DNA of 64,000 nucleotides, taken from positions 496,001 to 560,000 of the forward strand of contig MTEI01000001.1 in the NCBI GenBank assembly GCA_002083775.1. The letters are read 5' to 3'. This DNA comes from Rhodoferax ferrireducens (GTDB lineage Bacteria; Pseudomonadota; Gammaproteobacteria; Burkholderiales; Burkholderiaceae_C). A program made the translations under genes and the position numbers. This document shows, one piece after another, positions 16,184 through 26,022 of this stretch. The stretch's first letter is position 1, and the number at the start of each line of letters is the position of its first letter. The notes under the pieces were generated by a model. That model made no database searches and was not told the origin of the DNA. It saw nothing but the letters and a program-made list of their open reading frames with translations.

Positions 16184-16861
16184 TCAACTCGGTGGTTTGA
16201 AATTGATCGGGACATCAAACCACATGTCCTGTGCCTGTCCATCCACTGTGCCGGGAACATAGTGCCAATCCATGATGGCTTTAAGCGCAGTCCGATCCAG
16301 CCGCTCGAAACCACTTGACTTGAAAATGTCGCTTTTGAGAGCACGTCCATCTTTACCAATCAACACACGCACGATGACCTTGCCCTGCTCGTTCAGCCGC
16401 AGACTGAGCGCCGGGTAGGGCGGCGGCGGATTGTTGAGGTAGTCAGCCATGCTGGAGGGTAATGTGGTGCCTTTGGTGGGTGTCACCTGAGCGGTTGCTG
16501 GTGCAACACTCGGTGTGGCTGCACCCGTTGATGGATTGTCCGGTTTGGGAACAGACCCGCTGTCCTGAGTTGGATGTGCTGTCCAGGCGGTGTTGATATC
16601 GGGTGCGACCACAGGTGATGGGGCCATGGGCGTCGGTCTATTGGTTGGTGCCAGTGGCACGGGCTGAACAGCAGGGCGCAGCGAGCGGCTTCTGACAGCT
16701 GGCGCAGGCGGTTGCAATACTTCAGGTGGCACCAGAATTTGCCGGGTCTGGACCGATGTCAGGACGGTTGCTGGCTGGTCGGTGGGCTTGTTGACACGGA
16801 CCCACCCCAGAAGCGCCAGGTGAGCTGTTAACACACAGAAGCTGATGACAAAAAACCTCAA
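16184..16861 (-). CDS. TonB family energy transducer
   Basis: A 225-residue protein with a TTG start and an N-terminal membrane helix (MRFFVISFCVLTAHLALLGW). A long Pro/Thr/Ala-rich periplasmic spacer (about 30-140) leads to a C-terminal TonB domain (NNPPPPYPALSLRLNEQGKV, VLIGKDGRALKSDIFKSSGF, LDRTALKAIMDWHYVPG). It transmits proton-motive energy to outer-membrane receptors. No exbB/exbD or receptor gene adjoins it, so it is an orphan copy. No SD is seen before the TTG; a GTG at residue 10 is an alternative start. Confidence 0.82.
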   Translation of the reverse strand: MRFFVISFCVLTAHLALLGWVRVNKPTDQPATVLTSVQTRQILVPPEVLQPPAPAVRSRSLRPAVQPVPLAPTNRPTPMAPSPVVAPDINTAWTAHPTQDSGSVPKPDNPSTGAATPSVAPATAQVTPTKGTTLPSSMADYLNNPPPPYPALSLRLNEQGKVIVRVLIGKDGRALKSDIFKSSGFERLDRTALKAIMDWHYVPGTVDGQAQDMWFDVPINFKPPS

Positions 16862-16926
16862 GCTTTGTTTTCTGTATGAGCGGGGCAGAGAAATTCGTCA
16901 GCCTTTGCGATGCGTCGGGATACCAA

Positions 16927-17748
16927 TCAATAAGTCAGCCGTTCCGGCCGCAGTTCTTGCAAGATGGTCGTGGCGATCTCTTCAATGGATTTGGTCGTGG
17001 TTGAAAGCCAGCGGATGCCGTAGCGCCGCATCATGTTTTCGGCCTCTTTGACCTCATGGCGGCAATTGGCCAGCGACGCGTACTTGGAGTTGGGGCGGCG
17101 CTCGTTGCGAATCTCGCTGAGCCGCTCGGGCTGGATGGTCAAGCCAAACAGTTTTTTTCGCTGTGCCTTGAGGGCAGGAGGCAGGTCTTGGCGTTCAAAA
17201 TCTTCAGGAATCAGCGGGTAGTTAGACGCTTTCAGGCCATATTGCATGGCCAGGTAGAGCGAAGTCGGCGTTTTACCGCTTCGGCTCACGCCCACCAGGA
17301 TCACATCAGAGCCTTCCAGGTCGCGGTTGGACTGCCCGTCGTCATGCTCCAGCGAAAAGTTGATGGCTTCGATGCGCGACTGGTATTCCTCACTTTTGCT
17401 GGAGTCACTGAATCGGCCAATGCGGTGGTTGGATTTGAGATTGAGCTCTTTTTCGAGCGGGTCTACAAAAGTGCTGAACATGTCCATCAGCATGCCCTGG
17501 CACCCCTGTGTGATGACGCGCAACACCTCTTCATTGGCCAGCGTCGTGAACACAATCGGCCGCTTGTTGTCAATCACACCCGCATGGTTGATCTGACGTA
17601 CGGCCTGGTGGGCTTTGTCCACGCTGTCGACAAAAGGCAGCCGGACCCGCTGCAGGTTGGCCTCAAATTGATTCAGGATCGCGTTGCCAAAGGTCTCTGC
17701 GGTGATGCCGGTGCCATCAGAAATAAAAAAAACAGTGCGATTTGGCAT
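16927..17748 (-). CDS. ppsR: PEP synthase regulatory kinase/pyrophosphorylase
   Basis: A 273-residue DUF299 protein. [19 protein letters not shown] is the typical N-terminus and [15 protein letters not shown] is the P-loop. It uses ADP to inactivate phosphoenolpyruvate synthase by phosphorylating a Thr next to the catalytic His, and reverses this with phosphate. It is divergent from ppsA, its target, across about 220 bp. The pairing makes the identification secure. Confidence 0.95.
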   Translation of the reverse strand: MPNRTVFFISDGTGITAETFGNAILNQFEANLQRVRLPFVDSVDKAHQAVRQINHAGVIDNKRPIVFTTLANEEVLRVITQGCQGMLMDMFSTFVDPLEKELNLKSNHRIGRFSDSSKSEEYQSRIEAINFSLEHDDGQSNRDLEGSDVILVGVSRSGKTPTSLYLAMQYGLKASNYPLIPEDFERQDLPPALKAQRKKLFGLTIQPERLSEIRNERRPNSKYASLANCRHEVKEAENMMRRYGIRWLSTTTKSIEEIATTILQELRPERLTY

Positions 17749-17971
17749 GGTGAGTTGTCATTCAGATGGGTAAAACGAGGGCGAAATCACGTGCGGGGCA
17801 TCTTGAAAACGGGTCTACAGGTCGCCCGCGAGCCTACAATTATCTTCCAATCAAATTGCTGCGCAGCCCTGCCCCAACAACACAACAATGCAGTGGGTCG
17901 GCTGTGCGTTGATGCCCTTTAGATCTTTCAAGGGCGTCAAAACTCTTGTTTTTTTAACTTCTGGAGTTCTC

Positions 17972-20365
17972 ATGACCGCGCTTTTTGCACCGACCGATCT
18001 GGTCGTACCGTTTGAAAAATTAAGGATGACAGACGTTGACTCGGTAGGTGGCAAAAATGCCAGCTTGGGCGAGATGATCTCCAATTTGCCCACTGGTGTA
18101 AAGGTGCCCACTGGCTTTGCCACAACCGCCCATGCGTTTCGCCAGTTTCTGGCGTTTGGCAATCTGAGCCAGAAAATTAATGACCGCTTGGCCAGGCTCG
18201 ACACTGAAGATGTCAATGCCCTGGCTGTGGCGGGTGCTGAGATCCGGGCTATGGTGGAGAACCAACCCTTTCCTGCAGAGGTCGAGCAGGAAATTCGGGC
18301 GGCTTTTGCGGTGCTGTGCGGTTCCAACACGGAAGCGTCCTTTGCGGTGCGTTCCTCCGCCACCGCTGAAGATCTGCCGGATGCCTCGTTCGCAGGACAG
18401 CAGGAAACATTTTTGAACGTTACGGGTATCGAAGACGTTTTGCACAAAATTCGCGAAGTTTTTGCCTCGCTCTACAACGATCGCGCCATCAGTTACCGGG
18501 TCCACAAAGGTTTTGCGCATGAGCATGTGGCGCTGAGTGCCGGCATCCAGCGTATGGTGCGCTCAGATCTGGGCGCCGCTGGCGTCATGTTCACCCTCGA
18601 CACCGAATCAGGCTTTGAAGAGGTCGTGTTCATCACCTCCAGTTACGGACTGGGTGAGACGGTGGTTCAGGGGGCAGTGAATCCGGATGAGTTTTATGTG
18701 CACAAGCCCATGCTCAAGACTGGTAAACAGGCGCTGATCCGGCGCAACCTGGGGTCAAAGTTGATCCAGATGCAGTTTTCCACGCCTGAAGAAAAGGCCG
18801 CCACGGGTAAGCTGGTGAAGACGACCGATGTCCCCACCGAATTGCGTAACCGTTATTCCCTCACTGACGCCGATGTGCAAAAGCTGGCGGCCTACGCCCT
18901 GGTGATTGAGCAGCACTATGGCCGCCCTATGGACATTGAATGGGGCAAGGATGGGCTGGACGGCGAGTTGTATATCTTGCAGGCCCGCCCGGAAACGGTC
19001 AAAAGCCAGGCAGTTGGCAAGGTTGAACACCGCTACAAGCTCAAAGGCAAGGGCCCGGTATTGACGGAAGGCCGCGCCATCGGGCAGAAAATTGGAACCG
19101 GTCCGGTCAAAGTGGTTCACAACATCAGCGAAATGGATCGGGTGCAGCCCGGTGACGTGCTGGTCACTGACATGACGGACCCGAACTGGGAGCCGGTGAT
19201 GAAACGGGCCTCAGCCATCGTGACCAACCGCGGTGGTCGCACCTGTCATGCCGCCATCATTGCGCGCGAACTGGGTATTCCGGCGGTTGTCGGCTGCGGC
19301 AATGCGGATCAGGTCTTGAAGGATGGCATGTTGGTGACCGTCAGTTGCGCAGAAGGCGACACTGGCTTCATCTATGACGGCTTGCTGGAAACAGAGGTCA
19401 CCGAAGTGCAACGCGGCACCATGCCAGAGATTCCGGTCAAGATCATGATGAATGTGGGCAACCCGCAGTTGGCGTTTGATTTCTGCCAGTTGCCCAACAT
19501 GGGGGTAGGCTTGGCCAGGCTTGAGTTCATTATCAACAACAACATTGGTGTGCACCCCAAAGCCATTCTGGACTACCCGAACATTGACGCTGACCTGAAA
19601 AAAGCGGTCGAATCGGTGGCCCGAGGCCACGCTTCGCCGCGGGCCTTTTATGTTGATCGTGTCGCGGAGGGCGTGGCCACCATTGCCGCTGCGTTCTGGC
19701 CCAAGCCGGTGATCGTGCGTCTGTCAGATTTCAAGAGCAACGAATACCGCAAACTCATCGGCGGCAGCCGCTATGAGCCAGAAGAAGAAAACCCGATGCT
19801 GGGTTTCCGTGGTGCTGCACGTTATGTGAGCGCAGATTTTGGCGAAGCGTTTGCCATGGAGTGCGAGGCGATCAAACGTGTCCGCGAGGATATGGGCCTG
19901 GTCAATGTGCAAGTGATGGTGCCGTTTGTACGCACCCTTGGGCAGGCCAAAAAGGTTACTGAATTGCTGGCCGAGCATGGTCTCCAACGGGGCGAGAACG
20001 ATCTCAAGCTGATCATGATGTGCGAGATCCCCAGCAACGCTATCCTAGCCAATGAATTCCTGGAGTACTTTGACGGGTTTTCCATCGGCTCCAATGACTT
20101 GACGCAACTCACATTGGGTCTTGACCGGGATTCAGGTTTGGAGTTGTTGGCCAAAGATTTTGACGAGCGTGACCCTGCTGTGACTGCGCTGATCGGTCAG
20201 GCCATCAGCGCTTGTCGTGCCAAGGGCAAGTACATCGGTATTTGCGGCCAGGGGCCCAGCGACCACCCGGACTTTGCGGTGTGGCTCATGCAGCAAGGTA
20301 TCTCGTCCATTTCCTTGAACCCGGATACCGTGGTTGCCACCTGGCAAAACCTGGCGAGCCAATAG
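17972..20365 (+). CDS. ppsA: Phosphoenolpyruvate synthase
   Basis: A 797-residue enzyme. The N-terminal ATP-binding domain contains [12 protein letters not shown] and [20 protein letters not shown]. The swivelling domain has [14 protein letters not shown] with phospho-His 426; the Thr two residues before it would be the PpsR target. The C-terminal PEP/pyruvate barrel ends with [20 protein letters not shown]. It converts pyruvate and ATP to PEP, AMP and phosphate in gluconeogenesis. The ATG at 17972 has a GGAG SD 5 nt upstream; the frame is open further upstream but that part looks non-coding. Confidence 0.96.
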   Translation: MTALFAPTDLVVPFEKLRMTDVDSVGGKNASLGEMISNLPTGVKVPTGFATTAHAFRQFLAFGNLSQKINDRLARLDTEDVNALAVAGAEIRAMVENQPFPAEVEQEIRAAFAVLCGSNTEASFAVRSSATAEDLPDASFAGQQETFLNVTGIEDVLHKIREVFASLYNDRAISYRVHKGFAHEHVALSAGIQRMVRSDLGAAGVMFTLDTESGFEEVVFITSSYGLGETVVQGAVNPDEFYVHKPMLKTGKQALIRRNLGSKLIQMQFSTPEEKAATGKLVKTTDVPTELRNRYSLTDADVQKLAAYALVIEQHYGRPMDIEWGKDGLDGELYILQARPETVKSQAVGKVEHRYKLKGKGPVLTEGRAIGQKIGTGPVKVVHNISEMDRVQPGDVLVTDMTDPNWEPVMKRASAIVTNRGGRTCHAAIIARELGIPAVVGCGNADQVLKDGMLVTVSCAEGDTGFIYDGLLETEVTEVQRGTMPEIPVKIMMNVGNPQLAFDFCQLPNMGVGLARLEFIINNNIGVHPKAILDYPNIDADLKKAVESVARGHASPRAFYVDRVAEGVATIAAAFWPKPVIVRLSDFKSNEYRKLIGGSRYEPEEENPMLGFRGAARYVSADFGEAFAMECEAIKRVREDMGLVNVQVMVPFVRTLGQAKKVTELLAEHGLQRGENDLKLIMMCEIPSNAILANEFLEYFDGFSIGSNDLTQLTLGLDRDSGLELLAKDFDERDPAVTALIGQAISACRAKGKYIGICGQGPSDHPDFAVWLMQQGISSISLNPDTVVATWQNLASQ

Positions 20366-20382
20366 CAAACACCTATAGAGCT

Positions 20383-20400
20383 TGGCACCAGCGGGTGCCA
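20383..20400 (+). terminator. Hairpin between ppsA and the symporter gene
   Basis: TGGCACC-AGCG-GGTGCCA is a perfect 7-bp stem 17 bp after the ppsA stop and 10 bp before the next ATG. There is no T tract. It may be a weak terminator or may control translation of the symporter gene. Confidence 0.35.
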
Positions 20401-20410
20401 TCATCGTGGG

Positions 20411-22732
20411 ATGATGAACCCTGAGGTGTCCGTTCCTGAAAACCAACTCATCGCAAACTTCACCCGTTTGCAGGGTTGGCTTTTATTGGTGTGGTTTCTG
20501 GGATCGTTTGGCGTTGTTTTTTTTGCCCACGATTTGCGCCATGTCCTTGCCGGGTGGCCTGTTTCTTACTGGTTTGCCGCACAAGGCAGCTTGCTGGTTT
20601 TTATTTTGGTGGTGGGCACTTATGCCTGGTTCGCCAACCGCGCTGAGGCTGATTCAGAGCCAATCGATCCGGGTTTTGCCAGGTATACACAACGTATTCA
20701 CCGGCGTTTCTTCGTCTACGTGGTCCTGTTTCTCTTTTTTGTGGTGGCGCTTGGGCTGGCCGAGCGCGCAGGCCTCAAAAAGATCTGGGTTGGCGCCATC
20801 TTTTTGTTTGCGACGGTGTTTCTGTATGCCCTGATCGGCATATACGACCGTACCTCCAAGGCGACCGAGTACTACGTGGCTGGGCGCCGTATTCCCGCAA
20901 TGTACAACGGTATGGCGGTTGCCGCTGACTGGATGAGCGCCGCTTCCTTCATCAGCATGGCGGGTGGGCTTTATCTGCAGGGATTTTCCGGCTCGGGCTC
21001 ACAGCCGGGTGGGCTGGTTTACGTCCTGGGCTGGACCGGCGGTTTTTGTCTTGTGGCCCTTTTGGTGGCACCGCATTTACGACGGATGAACCTGTACACG
21101 GTACCGGATTTTTTCGGGCACCGGTTTGGTGGGCGCTGGCCCCGCATCATTGCAGCCTGGGCGGCCGTGTTGTGTTCATTCACCTATGTGGTGGCACAGA
21201 TTTATGGTGTGGGCCTGATCACCTCGCGGCTGACCGGTGTGCAGTTTGAGATCGGTATTCTGCTCGGGCTGGGTGGCGTACTGGTGTGTTCTTTTTTGGG
21301 TGGCATGCGCGCCGTTACCTGGACGCAAGTCACCCAGTATGTGGTGTTGATCCTGGCGTTTCTGATTCCGGTGTCCTGGCTGGCTTACAAGCAACTCGGC
21401 AACCCTATGGCCCCAGCCATCTATGGCCAGCAATTGCCTAAGATTGCTGAATTAGAGCGCCAACTGATCGACTCTCCTGCCGAACTGGCAGTGATCAAGG
21501 AATATGCACGGCGGGCGCAGGATTATGCTGAAAAATTGCGAAATCTACCGCAGTCTCTGGAGACTGAGAAAAAGTGGCACCGCGATGAAGTGCAACGCCT
21601 GACCCAATCGCATGCCGAAGAGTTTGACATTGTGGCCGCCAGGCGCGCCATGGCCGCTTTGCCGCGCGACGAGGCCAGTGCCCGTGAGCGGTGGACACGG
21701 GCCATGAAAGAGAACCAGGGCCGCGCCAAGTCATTGGCTGGTATGCCCGAACACACCCGCCCCTTCGCCGGTGACCCTGATGGATCTCAGGCGGAGCAAA
21801 GCGCGTTCGAGACCTCGCGGCTCAATTTTCTGGCGCTGATGTTCTGTCTGATGGTAGGTACGGCAGGTTTGCCGCATTTGCTGACCAGGTTTTACACCAC
21901 TTCATCGGTCAAAGAGGCTCGCAACTCGGCCACTTGGTCGCTGGTATTCATTGCATTGCTGTATCTGGCGGCACCAGCTCTGGCGGTGTTGGTCAAGTTT
22001 GAGATCATGGGCCATTTGGTGGGCCAGCGGTTTGATGATTTGCCTGCCTGGATATCCCAATGGGCAAGGTTGGATCCGTCGCTGATTTCGGTCAGTGACA
22101 TCAATGGTGACCAGATTCTTCAGTTTGCAGAGTTACGACTGGGGGCAGATATCGTGATGCTGGCAACCCCCGAAATCGGTGGTTTGCCATACGTGATTTC
22201 CGGTTTGGTGGCGGCGGGTGGACTGGCTGCGGCGCTGTCAACTGCGGATGGCCTGCTGCTGACCATCGGCAACGCGCTGGCCTATGACCTGTTTTATCGA
22301 GGCCAAAGTGACCGCAAGGGAGCTGTTCGCCGTGTCATGTTGTCGAAGTTCGCGCTGTTGCTGGTGGCCTTGCTGGCGGCCTATGTGGCGGCGCAAAGGC
22401 CTGCAGACATCCTGATACTGGTTTCTGCCTCTTTCTCGCTGGCTGGAGCCGCCTTTGTGCCGGTGATGATTTTGGGCATTTACTGGAGCGGGGCCACCCG
22501 GCAGGGGGCCGTGGCGGGTATGTTGAGTGGGTTGGGTCTGACGATTTATTACATGCTGGTCAACGCGCCAGTGGTTAGAACGCTATTGGGCTTGAGTGAG
22601 TCGGGTCGATGGTTTGGCATTGAACCCATTTCTGCCGGTGTTTTCGGCGTGGCCGCAGGGGTAGCGGTGGCTGTGCTGGTGAGCTGGATGACCCGTCTGC
22701 CAGGCCAGGTCAATCGGAGCGTGCGGGCCTGA
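20411..22732 (+). CDS. DUF4212-SSS fusion sodium:solute symporter (VC_2705 type)
   Basis: A 773-residue membrane protein. Residues about 12-75 match DUF4212, the small subunit of two-part sodium:solute symporters ([35 protein letters not shown]). The rest is an SSS permease ([55 protein letters not shown]). Large and small subunit are thus fused. A charged, helical insertion of about 140 residues (330-468) interrupts two membrane helices. A canonical EF-hand loop, [12 protein letters not shown], lies at 563-574. Acetate or another carboxylate is a likely substrate, but the sequence does not settle this. Confidence 0.85.
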   Translation: MMNPEVSVPENQLIANFTRLQGWLLLVWFLGSFGVVFFAHDLRHVLAGWPVSYWFAAQGSLLVFILVVGTYAWFANRAEADSEPIDPGFARYTQRIHRRFFVYVVLFLFFVVALGLAERAGLKKIWVGAIFLFATVFLYALIGIYDRTSKATEYYVAGRRIPAMYNGMAVAADWMSAASFISMAGGLYLQGFSGSGSQPGGLVYVLGWTGGFCLVALLVAPHLRRMNLYTVPDFFGHRFGGRWPRIIAAWAAVLCSFTYVVAQIYGVGLITSRLTGVQFEIGILLGLGGVLVCSFLGGMRAVTWTQVTQYVVLILAFLIPVSWLAYKQLGNPMAPAIYGQQLPKIAELERQLIDSPAELAVIKEYARRAQDYAEKLRNLPQSLETEKKWHRDEVQRLTQSHAEEFDIVAARRAMAALPRDEASARERWTRAMKENQGRAKSLAGMPEHTRPFAGDPDGSQAEQSAFETSRLNFLALMFCLMVGTAGLPHLLTRFYTTSSVKEARNSATWSLVFIALLYLAAPALAVLVKFEIMGHLVGQRFDDLPAWISQWARLDPSLISVSDINGDQILQFAELRLGADIVMLATPEIGGLPYVISGLVAAGGLAAALSTADGLLLTIGNALAYDLFYRGQSDRKGAVRRVMLSKFALLLVALLAAYVAAQRPADILILVSASFSLAGAAFVPVMILGIYWSGATRQGAVAGMLSGLGLTIYYMLVNAPVVRTLLGLSESGRWFGIEPISAGVFGVAAGVAVAVLVSWMTRLPGQVNRSVRA

Positions 22733-22744
22733 TGTATTAAAAGC

Positions 22745-22798
22745 TATAATGTTTGGCTTACCTTGCCACACCCCAATAAGACGCTGGGGGTGGCTTTT
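22745..22798 (+). promoter_or_regulatory. rpsF leader: -10 box and hairpin
   Basis: TATAAT (22745-22750) is followed by GCCAC-A-CCCC (22765-22774) paired with GGGGGTGGC (22786-22794) and a TTTT run. The hairpin with its T run looks like an attenuator at the head of the ribosomal-protein operon. A role as a binding site for ribosomal protein S6:S18 is possible but I cannot confirm the Rfam motif. Confidence 0.45.
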
Positions 22799-22832
22799 CG
22801 CCTCAATAGAGGTACTTCCACAAGGAGTCTCA

Positions 22833-23198
22833 ATGCGTCATTATGAAATCATCCTCATGATCCACCCGGATCAGAGCGAACAAGTTCCCGCCATGCTGGA
22901 ACGCTACAAGGGCATGATCACCGCTGGTGGTGGCAAAGTGCACCGCGTCGAAGACTGGGGTCGCCGCCAGTTGGTCTACATGATCAACAAGCTGGCCAAG
23001 GCCCATTACCTGTGTGTCAACATCGAGGCCGATCAGGCCGTGATGGCTGAACTGGAACACGCGTTCAAGTTCAATGACGCCGTGTTGCGGCACCTCACCG
23101 TGTTGAAGAAAAAGGCTGACACCGGTCCGTCTTCCATGATGAAAACTGTCGAGCGTGAAGACGCCCGCAAGACCCAGCAAGCTGAATACCAGGCTTGA
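22833..23198 (+). CDS. rpsF: 30S ribosomal protein S6
   Basis: A 121-residue protein starting [19 protein letters not shown], with [22 protein letters not shown] typical of S6 (cited by its VEDWGRRQL core). I chose the ATG at 22833, preceded by AAGGAG; the open frame upstream is leader. It is the first gene of the rpsF-priB-rpsR-rplI operon. Confidence 0.97.
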   Translation: MRHYEIILMIHPDQSEQVPAMLERYKGMITAGGGKVHRVEDWGRRQLVYMINKLAKAHYLCVNIEADQAVMAELEHAFKFNDAVLRHLTVLKKKADTGPSSMMKTVEREDARKTQQAEYQA

Positions 23199-23220
23199 AA
23201 CCGTTGATATCTAGCATGCA

Positions 23221-23517
23221 GTGAGCCTTGAAAACCAACTGAGCCTGACAGCAAGTGTCCTTGAAATTGAAGTTTTGAGGTACACGCCGTCCGGAGTTCC
23301 TGCCGTCAATTGCCGTCTTGAGCATCAATCCGAGATGACCGAAGCGGGACAAATCAGGCAGGTTAAGGCGATCATGAAATCTGTGGCTTTTGGTGCAGTT
23401 GCCGAACAACTGGCCCGTCAGACCATCGGTAGCAGCTGGAATTTCAAGGGTTTTGTGGCAACACCACGCAGCGCAAAACACGTTGTGTTTCACATTCAAG
23501 AATTTGCTCAACAGTAA
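23221..23517 (+). CDS. priB: Primosomal replication protein N
   Basis: A 98-residue single-stranded-DNA-binding OB-fold protein with a GTG start. The sequence [21 protein letters not shown] is characteristic of PriB (cited by its core). PriB helps load DnaB at stalled forks. Its place between rpsF and rpsR is conserved in beta- and gammaproteobacteria, which supports both the call and the GTG start. Confidence 0.92.
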   Translation: MSLENQLSLTASVLEIEVLRYTPSGVPAVNCRLEHQSEMTEAGQIRQVKAIMKSVAFGAVAEQLARQTIGSSWNFKGFVATPRSAKHVVFHIQEFAQQ

Positions 23518-23546
23518 CGCATTCTCAAATATTTAAGGAGTCCATC

Positions 23547-23831
23547 ATGGCCGGACCAAAACGTTTCAACAACAAAGACAAGCGCCCGAAGCGCCCCGCA
23601 CAAAACCTGCTCTTCAAGCGCAAGCGCTTTTGCCGCTTCACCGTGACCGGTGTGGAAGAGATTGACTACAAAGACATCGACACGCTGCGCGACTTCATTG
23701 CCGAAAACGGCAAGATCATTCCAGCGCGCCTGACCGGCACCCGTGCCATTTTCCAGCGCCAGCTCAACACCGCCATCAAACGCGCCCGCTTCCTGGCCAT
23801 GCTGCCGTACAGCGATCAGCACAAGATCTAA
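23547..23831 (+). CDS. rpsR: 30S ribosomal protein S18
   Basis: A 94-residue basic protein. It shows the S18 signature [19 protein letters not shown] and the [24 protein letters not shown]-terminal half (core cited). AAGGAG precedes the ATG. It binds S6 on the 30S platform; both genes are in the same operon. Confidence 0.97.
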   Translation: MAGPKRFNNKDKRPKRPAQNLLFKRKRFCRFTVTGVEEIDYKDIDTLRDFIAENGKIIPARLTGTRAIFQRQLNTAIKRARFLAMLPYSDQHKI

Positions 23832-23842
23832 GGACCACCACC

Positions 23843-24295
23843 ATGCAAATCATTCTTCTCGACAAGGTGGTTAACCTTGGTAATCTCGGCGAAATCGTCA
23901 AAGTCAAAGACGGTTACGCCCGCAACTTTCTGATTCCGACTGGCCGCGCTCGACGCGCCACGGAAACTGCCAAGAAAGAGTTCGAAGTGCGCCGCGCCGA
24001 GCTTGAAAAAGCCGCTGCCGCCAAACTGGCCGAATCCCAAGCCTTGGGTGAAAAGCTGGCGGGTACCACCTGCAAGCTGACCCAAAAAGCCGGCGTGGAT
24101 GGCCGTTTGTTCGGTTCTGTCACCAACGCCGACATTGCTGAAGAGCTGACCAAGGCCGGTTTTGCCGTGGCCAAGGCGCAGATTCGCATGCCGCATGGCC
24201 ACATCAAGGTGGTGGGCGACAGCACCGTGGGCGTTGCCTTGCACACGGATGTGGTGGTGGACATCACCGTGTCGGTTTACGGCGAAACCGCCTAG
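23843..24295 (+). CDS. rplI: 50S ribosomal protein L9
   Basis: A 150-residue protein. The N-terminal domain [19 protein letters not shown] with [16 protein letters not shown] is diagnostic. A long central helix is followed by the C-terminal domain ([20 protein letters not shown]). Last gene of the operon; a terminator follows. Confidence 0.97.
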   Translation: MQIILLDKVVNLGNLGEIVKVKDGYARNFLIPTGRARRATETAKKEFEVRRAELEKAAAAKLAESQALGEKLAGTTCKLTQKAGVDGRLFGSVTNADIAEELTKAGFAVAKAQIRMPHGHIKVVGDSTVGVALHTDVVVDITVSVYGETA

Positions 24296-24315
24296 TTTTC
24301 GGACTGCTTCCCTTC

Positions 24316-24350
24316 AAGCCGCCGGGTGCAAGCCTTGGCGGCTTTTGTTT
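24316..24350 (+). terminator. Terminator of the rpsF-rplI operon
   Basis: AAGCCGCC (24316-24323) pairs with GGCGGCTT (24337-24344), and TTTTGTTTT follows. The position, 20 bp after the rplI stop, is right for the end of the operon. Confidence 0.85.
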
Positions 24351-24473
24351 TGGTGCTGCGGAAACTACTTCATTTGCACAGCTTGTGCACAGGTATTACA
24401 AAGATGGTCCCCAGCTTCTCACTCGACACCCTGAGTAGCACGCACTAGCATTCAGGGCTTCAAGGAATCACAC

Positions 24474-25883
24474 ATGTCCGCCGTACTTTCCGCACTTCAA
24501 GACGACCTGATCCCAGATCGCCAGGTAGCCCAGCTTCGCATTCCGCCTCACTCCATTGAGGCCGAATCCAGTGTGCTTGGAGGCTTGCTGCTGGATAACG
24601 CCGCCTGGGACCGCGTGAGCGACGTGCTGACCGAGCAGGATTTTTACCGTTACGAACACCGTGCGGTGTTTGCCTCCATGAGTGTGCTGATCAATGCCTC
24701 GAAGCCGGCAGACGTGATCACGGTTTATGAGCAACTGCAAAGCTCGGGCAAGGCAGAAGAAATAGGTGGCCTGAGCTACCTCAACGCCCTGGCGCAATAT
24801 GTGCCCAGTGCCGGCAACATCCGCCGTTATGCCGAGATCGTGCGTGACCGCTCCATCTTGCGCAAATTGGTCTCCACCAGCGAGGAAATCTCCGCCAACG
24901 CATTCAACCCCAAGGGTCGTCCGGTGGCGTCGATTCTGGACGAGGCCGAGCAAAAGATTTTCAACATCGGCGAGGAGGGCGCCCGCACCAAGCAGGGCTT
25001 CCAGACCATGGACACGCTGGTGGTGGACCTGCTTGACCGGGTGCAGGAGATGGCCGACAACCCCAACGATGTCACAGGCGTGCCGACAGGTTTTTATGAC
25101 CTGGACCGCATGACGGCTGGCCTGCAAGGTGGCGATCTGGTGGTGCTGGCCGCGCGCCCGTCGATGGGAAAAACCGCTTTGGCGATCAATATCGCGGAGC
25201 ATGTGGCGCTCAACGAGGGTCTGCCGGTCGCTGTATTTTCGATGGAAATGGGCGCCGCCCAGCTGGCGGTGCGTATCGTGGGTTCGATCGGTCGCATTGA
25301 CCAGGGCCACCTGCGCACCGGGAAGCTGACCGACGACGAATGGCCGCGCCTGACCGAAGCCATTGAAAAGCTACGCACTATTTCGCTGCATATCGACGAG
25401 TCTGCCGGGCTGACATCGAGCGAGCTGCGTGCCAACGCCCGGCGTTTGTCACGCCAGTGCGGGCAACTAGGATTGATTGTGGTGGACTATTTGCAGCTGA
25501 TGAGTGGTTCCAGCGGCGGCGATGGCGAGAACCGTGCGACTGAGCTGGGTGAGATCTCCCGTGGCTTGAAGATGCTGGCCAAGGAACTCAAATGCCCGGT
25601 GATTGCGCTGTCGCAGCTCAACCGCAGCGTGGAAACTCGCCCCGACAAGCGTCCGATGATGAGTGATTTGCGCGAGTCAGGCGCCATCGAGCAGGATGCC
25701 GACATCATCATGTTTATCTACCGCGACGAGTACTACACCAAGGACGCCTGCAAGGAACCCGGCGTGGCCGAGGTGATCATCGCCAAGCAGCGAAATGGCC
25801 CCACCGGCGTGGTCAAACTGACCTTCCTGAACAAGATCACCAAATTTGAATCATTGGCCTCAGGGGCCAGCGGGGATTTCTAA
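24474..25883 (+). CDS. dnaB: Replicative DNA helicase DnaB
   Basis: A 469-residue hexameric helicase. The N-terminal domain begins RIPPHSIEAESSVLGGLLLD. The RecA-like domain has Walker A ARPSMGKTALA, Walker B LIVVDYLQLM and an intact C-terminal region (DLRESGAIEQDAD). No intein interrupts it. It lies 178 bp after rplI and has its own leader; the rplI-dnaB order is common in proteobacteria. Confidence 0.97.
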   Translation: MSAVLSALQDDLIPDRQVAQLRIPPHSIEAESSVLGGLLLDNAAWDRVSDVLTEQDFYRYEHRAVFASMSVLINASKPADVITVYEQLQSSGKAEEIGGLSYLNALAQYVPSAGNIRRYAEIVRDRSILRKLVSTSEEISANAFNPKGRPVASILDEAEQKIFNIGEEGARTKQGFQTMDTLVVDLLDRVQEMADNPNDVTGVPTGFYDLDRMTAGLQGGDLVVLAARPSMGKTALAINIAEHVALNEGLPVAVFSMEMGAAQLAVRIVGSIGRIDQGHLRTGKLTDDEWPRLTEAIEKLRTISLHIDESAGLTSSELRANARRLSRQCGQLGLIVVDYLQLMSGSSGGDGENRATELGEISRGLKMLAKELKCPVIALSQLNRSVETRPDKRPMMSDLRESGAIEQDADIIMFIYRDEYYTKDACKEPGVAEVIIAKQRNGPTGVVKLTFLNKITKFESLASGASGDF

Positions 25884-25978
25884 TGCAGGCAGCAACAGAC
25901 GAAGCCACCGTTGTGTTGTGTGGTGCGCCAGACCAGCAATCGGTTGGCTAAGGCTGCGTTAGAAAAATATAGAAAAAA

Positions 25979-26022
25979 TCGGCCTCCAGCCCTTATGAAT
26001 AAAGGGCTTGAAGCTATCAATA
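25979..26022 (+). repeat. Dispersed palindromic repeat, copy 4
   Basis: The element reads CGGCCTCCAGCCCTTATG, then AATAAAGGGCTTGAAGCTATC. It lies between the convergent dnaB and phoH genes and could serve as a terminator for either. Confidence 0.65.

Noticed and set aside
16184..16861. TonB gene as part of an iron-uptake cluster
   Set aside because: No exbB, exbD or receptor gene adjoins it; neighbours are a GlcG-like gene and ppsR, so a cluster cannot be claimed.
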